Part shown: positions 1 through 6,146 of the stretch, piece after piece
Numbering within the stretch: position 1 is the first letter of the stretch
How the letters are laid out: each line of letters starts with the position of its first letter
NCBI GenBank assembly: GCA_012838395.1
Contig: DUPI01000037.1
Coordinates: 1 to 12,900, forward strand
DNA from: Mollicutes bacterium
Lineage (GTDB): Bacteria > Bacillota_I > Bacilli_A > RF39 > UBA660
Reading direction: 5' to 3'
Length of the DNA stretch: 12,900 nucleotides
Notes under the pieces: generated by a model
What the model was told of the DNA's origin: nothing
The model's input: the letters and a program-made list of their open reading frames with translations, nothing else
Database searches by the model: none
Made by a program: the position numbers and the translations under genes

Positions 1-206
1 CTGGTAGTCAACCAGGATTACAACAGCCTGGTTGTGGTCATCAACAACCCCAAGGCTCACAACAAAGTTCGCCTAATCAAGAAATTAATAACCTAAATCG
101 TCGTTTAGACAATTTGGAGCGCCGTGTTTCAGAGTTAGAAAGAACTTCTGGCACCCCAAAACCATATAACAATAATTTCACTGATAGCAACTATCAAATG
201 ATTTAA
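1..206 (+). CDS. C-terminal part of a Q/P/G-rich protein with a coiled-coil tail (5' truncated by window edge)
   Basis: The reading frame is open from the window edge (first full codon at base 3) to TAA at 204-206, giving 67 visible residues. The first half is rich in Gln, Pro, Gly and Ser with one Cys. It is followed by a heptad-like charged segment (NLNRRLDNLERRVSELER) that should form a short coiled coil, then an Asn-rich tail ending in YQMI. The N-terminus and any catalytic domain lie outside the window. I do not recognise the family. Short Q/G-rich proteins with an LERRV-type coiled coil occur among spore-coat-like and surface proteins of Bacilli, but that is only a resemblance. A terminator follows directly. 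Confidence 0.6.
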   Translation, partial: GSQPGLQQPGCGHQQPQGSQQSSPNQEINNLNRRLDNLERRVSELERTSGTPKPYNNNFTDSNYQMI

Positions 207-218
207 AAAATAATTTTA

Positions 219-244
219 GGAACACCTCTAGTGTTTCTTTTTTT
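219..244 (+). terminator. Intrinsic terminator after the partial coiled-coil gene
   Basis: GGAACAC (219-225) pairs with GTGTTTC (231-237) around a 5-base loop, with one G-U pair, and is followed by seven T (238-244). It sits 13 bases after the TAA of the upstream gene and just before the end of the convergent DUF2207 gene. The T-tract is clean on the plus strand only, so it mainly serves the leftmost gene. Confidence 0.75.
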
Positions 245-247
245 GTA

Positions 248-2161
248 TTAGAAACGGCCACCGCCACCGCCTCCACCACCAAAGCCACCTCCACCTGAGA
301 ATCCTCCACCGAAACCTCCACCTGATGATGTGCTGGATTCACTAATTGCTTTGGTTGACAACGCTGTACTAACTGCACTGCTAACACCTTGGCTTATATT
401 ATAATTTAAGTTGTTTAACATCCTTAAATAAGTTATATCAAATAGATAATCACCTACTGTATAACTACTTTCAGGCATTTCTGAAAATTTTATTTCCATT
501 GTTTTAGCTAGTTTTTTAGCTGAACCAAAAACAACAGCATATACCAAATATTTTTCCCAAAGTTCGATTTGAGGTAAATCACGAGTTTTAAACTTACCAA
601 AATCTTTAAGAAATCTATTAAGTCCCATCCACTTTAAATAATGATCCTGACCTTCTTTAGTTCGTTTAGTTATAGTTGCAAAATATATTAATGAACCTAT
701 AGCCGATATGATTACAACTATATTAATAAAAAGAACATTAGAATATTCAAAGGTGATAAAAGTTGCCAAAAGTCCAATAATACTATAACTGATTGCTTTT
801 AATTTAACATTAGTTTTTACTTCGTAAAAATTTCTATCTTCAGCCTCAATAGTTGCAGCATCATTCCAATCATTATAACCACTTAAAAAAGTTTGGTAAT
901 GTTTTTTAGCATAATTATTGATTTCACGAACAGTTACTTTATTATCCTTACCAATAGTTTGAAATAACATTTTAATAAGTTTTTGCTCTGCTATTGTCAA
1001 TACATCGTCTGTAGCATCAGGATTATATATTAACTGATATTCCTTTTTTTTCAATTGTTCATAATTAATATGTTTTCTAACAATTAAATCTAAAATAGTA
1101 GCCGAGATTTCTTTAGCCCCTATTTTTTTATTAATCAAATATCCGACATTTGAAGGACCATAATTTCCTGGAAAATCACGAAAATATTTAGTTTTAAAAG
1201 AAGTTTGATATTCCTTATCATGTTTATTATAAACATTGTAAATTATATAGACTAAACCAGCAATCCAAAAAAACTTAAAAATATCAAGCATATAACTAAT
1301 TGCTCTTTTTCTAGCTTCTATTTTCTTAGCTTGCTCTCTTTCCGCATTCGCTTCATCAGCCCGCTTGTTTTCGACTTCTAATATTTTATCTAGTGCAGAA
1401 ATATTTGTCTTTTTTAAAGATTTATTAATAACGTCTTTATCAAAAACAAAACGAATATCGATTGATCTTGACGCGGGTAAATCTTTAATTTTATATTGTA
1501 ATTTATTTTTATTAATAATATTGGTTTCACCATTTAAAGGGCCATGTCCCCACACTCTTATTTCATTCTCATTATTTGGAATATTAACTACCATTTCTAG
1601 ATTTTTTATATTTTCTATTTGCTCATTAGTAAAAAGATTCCAATAGATTTCAGCTATATCATTATGAACTACCGCTAAATCTTTAATGATGTATTCAATA
1701 TAGAATCCCCTTTTACCTGCAGTACTTGGGTTATATATTCTATAACTTTCACCATGTACATTTTTAGTTACAACATATTGACCATATATTCCATTTGAAG
1801 AACTAAGGGCTTCAACAAACTCATCACCATTTTTATACAAATAATCAAAATTAACATTTTTGTCAACTTCAATAGCCTTTATTTTAATCAATTCAATATC
1901 GTAACCATTGTAGATATCACTACTTTGAAATGATTTTATATCTTCATTAAATTTCATAGCATTATGATTTTGAAAATTAATAATTCTCTCATAACCATTA
2001 AACTGCCCTTCTAATACAAACAATTCTTTCACTTGTAAATCTCCATTTGACTTTACATTGGCTTCAATAAAATAATTACTTATTCCATCATCTTTTGCCA
2101 AAATTGTAATTGGACAAAGAAGCGCTATAAAAATTAATATTTTAAACAATCTCTTAATCAT
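248..2161 (-). CDS. DUF2207 family predicted membrane protein with Gly-rich C-terminal tail
   Basis: I place the start at ATG 2161 (637 aa) because AAAGGAG lies just upstream at the right distance and the protein then opens with a signal peptide (MIKRLFKILIFIALL, cleavage near residue 22). An upstream ATG at 2233 would overlap lemA and bury the signal. After an extracytoplasmic domain of about 270 residues there is a charged Glu/Ala/Arg helix, a membrane segment near residues 291-311, a cytoplasmic region and a hydrophobic double-spanning stretch near 455-496. The tail (about 609-637) is almost pure Gly/Ser/Phe and ends in Arg-Phe. This order matches the DUF2207 family, whose biochemical role is unknown. 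The family often sits next to lemA, as here. Alternative: another LemA-partner membrane protein of the same fold. The assignment is good; the function is open. Confidence 0.85.
   Translation of the reverse strand: MIKRLFKILIFIALLCPITILAKDDGISNYFIEANVKSNGDLQVKELFVLEGQFNGYERIINFQNHNAMKFNEDIKSFQSSDIYNGYDIELIKIKAIEVDKNVNFDYLYKNGDEFVEALSSSNGIYGQYVVTKNVHGESYRIYNPSTAGKRGFYIEYIIKDLAVVHNDIAEIYWNLFTNEQIENIKNLEMVVNIPNNENEIRVWGHGPLNGETNIINKNKLQYKIKDLPASRSIDIRFVFDKDVINKSLKKTNISALDKILEVENKRADEANAEREQAKKIEARKRAISYMLDIFKFFWIAGLVYIIYNVYNKHDKEYQTSFKTKYFRDFPGNYGPSNVGYLINKKIGAKEISATILDLIVRKHINYEQLKKKEYQLIYNPDATDDVLTIAEQKLIKMLFQTIGKDNKVTVREINNYAKKHYQTFLSGYNDWNDAATIEAEDRNFYEVKTNVKLKAISYSIIGLLATFITFEYSNVLFINIVVIISAIGSLIYFATITKRTKEGQDHYLKWMGLNRFLKDFGKFKTRDLPQIELWEKYLVYAVVFGSAKKLAKTMEIKFSEMPESSYTVGDYLFDITYLRMLNNLNYNISQGVSSAVSTALSTKAISESSTSSGGGFGGGFSGGGGFGGGGGGGGRF
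251..332 (-). repeat. Low-complexity GGN-rich stretch encoding the Gly-rich tail of the DUF2207 protein
   Basis: The plus strand here is a run of CCACCGCC/CCACCTCC-type units, the complement of consecutive glycine codons broken by Phe and Ser. It is a locally GC-rich patch in otherwise AT-rich DNA. Glycine-rich C-termini of this kind are typical of DUF2207 and related TPM-type membrane proteins. Such runs are prone to length change by slippage, so the exact residue count may differ between strains. Confidence 0.8.
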
Positions 2162-2177
2162 AAAAATTCTCCTTTTT

Positions 2178-2203
2178 AAAAAAAGACTTACAACTGTAAG
2201 TCT
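2178..2203 (-). terminator. Intrinsic terminator/attenuator between lemA and the DUF2207 gene
   Basis: On the minus strand AGACTTAC pairs perfectly with GTAAGTCT (2184-2191 with 2196-2203) around a 4-base loop, followed by a T-run down to 2178. The lemA stop codon TAG (2204-2202) overlaps the base of the stem. The ribosome binding site of the next gene begins within a few bases after the T-run. The hairpin therefore lies inside what looks like a two-gene operon and should lower, not abolish, expression of the second gene. Confidence 0.75.
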
Positions 2204-2762
2204 AAAATTTAACTTGGGGCACTTCTTTATCAAGCTCAGTTGCTTCGAAGAACTCTTCAGGTTTAAAATTAAACATCCCAGCTATAATGTTTGATGGGAA
2301 CATCTCAAGTTTGTTTTTATAACCTAAAACGGCATCATTATAAAATTGTCTTGCATAAGCAATTTTATCTTCAGTTTCCTTTAAACTTGATTGCAATTGC
2401 ATAAAATTAGTGTTTGCTTTTAAATCTGGATAAGCTTCTGTTAGTGCGAACAAGCGACCTAGAGCCTGTGTCAACTCCCCATTTGCTTGAATTTCATCAT
2501 GCGTTGTCGTTGCACTTACTGCCTTATTACGCGCACTGATAACTGCTTCTAAAGTTTCACTTTCATGACTTGCATACCCTTTTACTGTTTCAACAAGATT
2601 CGGAATCAAATCTGCCCTTCTTTTAAGTAAGACATCAATTTGAGCCCATTGATCTTTAACCATATTCCTTAACCTAATCAAACTATTATATGTTTTCATA
2701 ATAAACATTAATATTAAAACAACAATAGCACCTATAATTAGAAAAACCATCCATGTATCCAT
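2202..2762 (-). CDS. lemA: LemA family protein
   Basis: The 186-aa product has one N-terminal membrane segment (about residues 4-22, WMVFLIIGAIVVLILMFIM). A short signature follows (YNSLIRLRNMVKDQWAQI), then the DVLLKRRADLIPNLVETVKGY block and long helices including EAYPDLKAN. These are the hallmarks of LemA, a membrane-anchored all-helical protein of about 180-200 residues whose molecular role is not established. The start is well supported: AGGAGG lies 6 bases before the ATG. It heads a two-gene unit with the DUF2207 gene, a common pairing, although a terminator hairpin overlaps its stop codon. It diverges from sspI. Nothing looks truncated. Confidence 0.93.
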   Translation of the reverse strand: MDTWMVFLIIGAIVVLILMFIMKTYNSLIRLRNMVKDQWAQIDVLLKRRADLIPNLVETVKGYASHESETLEAVISARNKAVSATTTHDEIQANGELTQALGRLFALTEAYPDLKANTNFMQLQSSLKETEDKIAYARQFYNDAVLGYKNKLEMFPSNIIAGMFNFKPEEFFEATELDKEVPQVKF

Positions 2763-2786
2763 ATTAATCCTCCTATCACTACTTTC

Positions 2787-2815
2787 ATTATATAATATTT
2801 TTCATAAAAAAGAAA
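2787..2815 (-). promoter_or_regulatory. Candidate sigma-A promoter of lemA
   Basis: Reading the minus strand, a perfect TATAAT (2792-2787) lies about 25 bases before the lemA start codon. The hexamer 17 bases upstream (TTTCTT, 2815-2810) is a poor -35, so the call rests mainly on the -10 and on position. Confidence 0.4.
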
Positions 2816-2822
2816 TAATAAT

Positions 2823-2851
2823 GTATATTATTTTACGCATTTGACAAAATA
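2823..2851 (+). promoter_or_regulatory. Candidate sigma-F/sigma-G type promoter of sspI
   Basis: GTATA (2823-2827) fits the forespore -35 pattern, and CAAAATA (2845-2851) differs by one base from the sigma-G -10 pattern CATAMTA, with a 17-base spacer. This would put the mRNA start near 2858, just before the ribosome binding site AAGGA (2859-2863). sspI is transcribed in the forespore under sigma-G in Bacillus. The match is by eye in AT-rich DNA, so it is a candidate only. Confidence 0.35.
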
Positions 2852-2870
2852 AGGATATAAGGATGATAAT

Positions 2871-3080
2871 ATGGAAATAGATATTAGAAAAAGCATTATG
2901 GATAATTTTAAAGATGCAGATCAAAACGAAATAAAACAATCAATTGTTTCGTCAATAGAGATAAATGATGAAATCACTTTACCTGGATTAGGTGTTTTTT
3001 TTGAAATATTATGGAAAAATAGCGATGAAAATAGTCAAGAGTTTATTTTAAATACATTAAGTAAAGGTATTGAAAAATAA
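2871..3080 (+). CDS. sspI: Small acid-soluble spore protein SspI
   Basis: The 69-aa product matches SspI of Bacillus in length and layout. It opens MEIDIRKSIMDNFKD (compare the NLRxxVxxN opening), has an amphipathic middle, then the family signature LPGLGVFFEILWKNS and ends in a helix finishing LSKGIEK. SspI is a minor SASP made in the forespore and found in the spore core; it is not of the DNA-binding alpha/beta SASP class. The ATG follows AAGGA with a 7-base gap. The gene stands alone, divergent from lemA and convergent with the 117-aa gene. I see no terminator in the 43 bases that follow. Its presence is strong evidence that the lineage forms endospores. Confidence 0.9.
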   Translation: MEIDIRKSIMDNFKDADQNEIKQSIVSSIEINDEITLPGLGVFFEILWKNSDENSQEFILNTLSKGIEK

Positions 3081-3123
3081 AAACATAGTTAATATTTCAA
3101 CTTTATGCTTATTGACATTTGGG

Positions 3124-3477
3124 TTACTTTTGTTCTCCCTCTATTACCTTATTTAAGAAGCCAAATGTTTTTTGGATTCCAAACTTAGTATATTTACCAA
3201 TATTATAAGATAATTGATAACCAAAATTAGAAACTTTATTTTGGTAATTTTTAACTGGACTATCTAAATAACTTTCAAGATCTAAGTTTTTTCCTTGCTT
3301 AACATCTTTCTCAAACTGTTTTATTTTTTCTTCAGTTAAAACCATCTTCTTATGCTGTTCATAATTATAATAACCTGTAGATTGTGATACATAGAGCGCT
3401 AAAAAAGTTATCAACAAAACGATAAATGAAATGTTGAATATTTTTGTGTATATTTTCAATTTATCTTCTATCTTCAT
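3124..3477 (-). CDS. Hypothetical single-pass membrane protein coupled to spoIIP
   Basis: The 117-aa product has a short basic N-terminus, one membrane segment (about residues 14-30, NISFIVLLITFLALYVS), and an extracytoplasmic tail with LTEEKIKQFEKDVKQGKN, an LDSPVKNYQNKVSN segment and an amphipathic C-terminal helix. I know no function for it. Its ATG overlaps the spoIIP stop codon by one base (TAATG), so translation is probably coupled to the spoIIP C-terminal part. Together with the Nin-Cout topology this suggests a sporulation membrane role, for instance with the engulfment machinery, but that is inference from position. It is the last gene of the minus-strand sporulation block; no clear terminator follows. 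Confidence 0.75.
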   Translation of the reverse strand: MKIEDKLKIYTKIFNISFIVLLITFLALYVSQSTGYYNYEQHKKMVLTEEKIKQFEKDVKQGKNLDLESYLDSPVKNYQNKVSNFGYQLSYNIGKYTKFGIQKTFGFLNKVIEGEQK

Positions 3478-4496
3478 TAGTTATCACCAACAATTTCTTT
3501 TAAAATATGCGACATCACTTCGATAGTATTTAAAATCTCATCAATGGTATTATGTTGCCCTCCAAGTTCTAGTAAAATCATTTTAGGACTTAAATCTTGA
3601 TTGTAGATTCCATCAACACCTTTTCCCTTTTTAGTTAATACTCCTCTACTCAAAGAAGGGTATTTTTTATTAATTAAATTATTTATTTTATTAGCTAAAC
3701 TTAAATTTTTTTGATATCCTGGGTTTTCTAATCCAACCACAAATAAAACTTTAGCATATTTTTTACCTTTAATTGTTATAGTAGATGCTTCTTTTGTTAA
3801 ATCATCGCGGTGCAAATCTATTAATAAATCTAAATTTTTATATTTATTAATAGCATCAATAATATAAAAACGGCTAGCCTTATAACTGTCCTTATGAAGC
3901 CAATTATTGATTTTCATAAACTCGATAATATTAGATTCCTCAACAATCGTTGGTATTTCTAGTTTGTTAAGTTTTTATTTTAACAAATAGGAAGCCATCA
4001 TAACATTTGGAGTAATATTATAAATTTCTAAATTTTTATTATTATAATTTTCTAACTGATGAGAATTATAAATATAAATTCGTGGGTTGTCAGTCTTAAC
4101 CGAATAAGGATCATTAATGTGCAGACTAATTTTTTCAAGTTCTTCAATTGACAAATTGTTGTCGCTGTTGTTTACAGTTGTTTTGGTTTTGTTTTTATCT
4201 TTAAAGACAATATTTTTTTCCAAAACAGAAACGGGATCATTAATATCAAAATTAGTTATAAATTTAGTTAAAATGGTAACTAAATTTTTGGAACTTTTTT
4301 CATACTTAAGATGATAATTAGAATTAACCATTAATGCTTTAATAAAATCCTCATTGTTGGTTACCAGTTGAACATTATTAAAATAATTCGTAATTAACTG
4401 ATAAGATAAATATATTATAAATAAGTAAAAAAGGTATTTAGCAATTCCTCTTTTTCTTTTTTTGGTTTGAAATCTTTTTTTAATATAATCACCCAC
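3477..4496 (-). pseudogene. spoIIP: Stage II sporulation protein P, interrupted by one in-frame TAA
   Basis: SpoIIP is a membrane-anchored amidase/endopeptidase that cuts septal peptidoglycan during engulfment. Two pieces in one frame give it. 4496-3978 encodes a basic N-terminus, a membrane segment (about residues 20-38), a low-complexity linker and the start of the amidase domain (IYIYNSHQLENY, then NITPNVMMASYLLK). After TAA at 3977-3975 the frame continues KLNKLEIPTIVEESN, DLLIDLHRDDL, YAKVLFVVGLENPGYQKN, SRGV, YNQDLSPKMILLELGG. The stop separates the first His motif (NSHQ) from the later His and Glu motifs (DLHRD, LELGG), so the short product should be inactive. Joined, the protein is about 339 codons, near family length. 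No second lesion is visible. The annotated start is GTG 4496 without a Shine-Dalgarno; ATT at 4484 has a better one. It could be a pseudogene, a readthrough gene or an assembly error. Confidence 0.88.
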
Positions 4497-4510
4497 TTTA
4501 ATTTATTCTT

Positions 4511-4544
4511 ATTATAAATTATTATGAATGATTATTTTGTCGAA
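4511..4544 (-). promoter_or_regulatory. Candidate sigma-A promoter with Spo0A box upstream of spoIIP
   Basis: On the minus strand TATAAT (4516-4511) lies about 15-27 bases before the candidate spoIIP starts. A perfect 0A box, TGTCGAA on the plus strand (4538-4544), covers the -35 region, where no good -35 hexamer exists. Box and -10 have the same relative position and orientation as the distal box upstream of the kinase remnant at 9099-9105. In Bacillus spoIIP is sigma-E controlled, so Spo0A control would be a departure. A single 7-mer can occur by chance. Confidence 0.4.
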
Positions 4545-4576
4545 ACAAAAACAAAGATTAAAATTATCTTTGTTTT
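4543..4576 (-). terminator. Intrinsic terminator of the metallopeptidase-like gene
   Basis: An 11-bp perfect stem (4548-4558 with 4566-4576, AAAACAAAGAT on the plus strand) has a 7-base loop and is followed on the minus strand by TTTTT-G-TTT. The last codons of the upstream gene lie inside the stem. It separates that gene from spoIIP, so spoIIP needs its own promoter or readthrough. The stem is AT-rich, so efficiency may be partial. Confidence 0.6.
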
Positions 4577-6087
4577 AATAAAACCTTTTCCTTTTCTATA
4601 TCTTTGTTATCTTTTAAAATTTCTTCAATCGAGTGTTTATATTTTAAAAGCAAACAATATTTTTTACATAGTTTTAAATTTTGTTTTTCACCATTCTCAA
4701 CACTAATGTAACGCCTTCTAATAAATTCATCATTTAACTCGCTTCGTTCATTAATGTTTTTTAATTCCCACCCAATCGCTTGCTTAACAAGTTCAAGAGA
4801 CTGATTAGATAGTTTATGAATATTAGTTATAAATTCAGATAAATTGTTTTCAACAACATTTTTCGCAATAATATAATATATTAAATCTTTATCTAATAAT
4901 TCTAAAGTTGGTTGGTTTAAGATTTCTACAATGTTTTTTTTCGAACCATCTTTATTATATTCTAATGTCAAAACTGGTGCCTCTTTTATATATTTAGGTC
5001 GAGTCGTGACTAACGAATTAACTCGTCTTCTAATAAAATCATCATCATAGTTATTTTTTTCAACTAATTGTTTTTTTAAATAATCACTGCCAATTGTTTT
5101 TATTTCTTTATATCTTTTAAATGAATATTTTTTCAATACTTCAAGAGCATGCTGACATCCAACTAAATTAGCATCTATTTCACCATAAAATTTTTCATGA
5201 TTGTTAAAATAAAACGAATAGTCATTAGTAATAAGAAATAAATAATACTGTTCTTTAAAAGAATATAATGTTACAGGATCAGAAAAATGACATTTAGTTT
5301 TTTGATTTTGTTTAGCATGCTGAAGTTCATGAAAGCAAGTAATTAACAATTTAAATAACGATAAAGTTGGTGTATCAAATTTTAAATTTTTTCTAATTTT
5401 AAAGTGATCTGTATTTATAGTAATAAGTCCATCGTAAACAAAATTAGAATCACAATACCCATAGACATTAAAATAGAACTTGGTCTTTTTTAAAATTAGT
5501 GGCAACTTTAATTTTGGTTTATTTAAATTTTCAATAAAAGTTACCGTTTTAACTTTGGTCTTTAAAGATTCTTTATAACTATACTGCTCAATTAAAAACT
5601 TAACGATATTTCTTATATCCTTATTTGCAAGTTTCCTATCATAACTAAGTTTTCTTGTAATATAATCATCAACCATCTTCATTTCTAAATTGTTTTCAAA
5701 ACTTACTTCATTTATATTTTGGTTTACATAAGAATCCACTAGTTTAGGATCTGCTTTTATCATTTGATTAACTTTAGTATGGTAATCTACATAATTAATT
5801 TGGAAAATACCTTTAACGTATTTATTATATATATTCTCATCATTAGAATATCTAATAATAAATTGATTTAATAGTTTGTTATTTTCTGATAAGTTTTGTA
5901 TTTGCTGATAAATTACATTATTGAAAAATAACTCAAGATACACATCATGTTCACTATTATAACTTCTTATTAGTGAACAAATAAATTTATCGACATTACT
6001 TTTATCTCTTTTGGTTAGTGTAAAATAATTTTTTATTAAATCAATTACACCTTCCCGACCTTTAATAGCTTCCAACATCAAGCTCAT
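4564..6087 (-). CDS. Putative zincin metallopeptidase of unknown family between gpr and spoIIP
   Basis: I take ATG 6087 as the start (507 aa) because GGTGAT lies 4 bases before it, whereas the longer GTG start at 6096 is part of that ribosome binding site. The centre carries HExxH in context CFHELQHAKQNQ (H253, E254, H257) and, 46 residues later, GEIDANLVGCQHA (E303), an ExxAN helix like the third zinc ligand of ImmA/IrrE-type and other gluzincins. I infer a zinc-dependent peptidase fold. The flanks are predicted mostly helical and contain three copies of a D-D/E-F/Y-I-x-R-R/K motif (about 140, 349 and 453). There is no signal peptide or membrane segment, so it should act in the cytoplasm, plausibly of the forespore if co-transcribed with gpr 59 bases upstream. 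I cannot name the family, and the substrate is unknown. Confidence 0.7.
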   Translation of the reverse strand: MSLMLEAIKGREGVIDLIKNYFTLTKRDKSNVDKFICSLIRSYNSEHDVYLELFFNNVIYQQIQNLSENNKLLNQFIIRYSNDENIYNKYVKGIFQINYVDYHTKVNQMIKADPKLVDSYVNQNINEVSFENNLEMKMVDDYITRKLSYDRKLANKDIRNIVKFLIEQYSYKESLKTKVKTVTFIENLNKPKLKLPLILKKTKFYFNVYGYCDSNFVYDGLITINTDHFKIRKNLKFDTPTLSLFKLLITCFHELQHAKQNQKTKCHFSDPVTLYSFKEQYYLFLITNDYSFYFNNHEKFYGEIDANLVGCQHALEVLKKYSFKRYKEIKTIGSDYLKKQLVEKNNYDDDFIRRRVNSLVTTRPKYIKEAPVLTLEYNKDGSKKNIVEILNQPTLELLDKDLIYYIIAKNVVENNLSEFITNIHKLSNQSLELVKQAIGWELKNINERSELNDEFIRRRYISVENGEKQNLKLCKKYCLLLKYKHSIEEILKDNKDIEKEKVLLKQR

Positions 6088-6146
6088 AATTATCACCAGC
6101 TATATTTTACAACAAAAACATTTCATAAACAACTTAAAGTTTTAAT

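Noticed and set aside
178..387. Reading frame antisense to the Gly-rich tail region, rich in Val/Ala
   Set aside because: It is a shadow of the glycine codon run of the DUF2207 gene, with no ribosome binding site.
1367..1374. TTCGACT, one base off a Spo0A box
   Set aside because: It lies inside the DUF2207 coding region, is imperfect and is far from any promoter.
2841..2870. TTGACA with GATAAT 18 bases later in front of sspI, a good-looking sigma-A promoter
   Set aside because: Transcription would start after the ATG at 2871 and would lose the ribosome binding site, so it cannot serve sspI from this start. The forespore-type arrangement just upstream fits better.
3960..3990. Programmed frameshift at TTAAAATAAAAA explaining the spoIIP interruption
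   Set aside because: The downstream part is in the same frame as the upstream part. Shifts of -1 or +1 at this site run into stops within a few codons, so only a substitution or readthrough fits.
4524..4706. 60-aa plus-strand frame over the end of the zincin-like gene
   Set aside because: It lies opposite a real gene and a terminator hairpin, has no ribosome binding site and has a low-complexity hydrophobic product.
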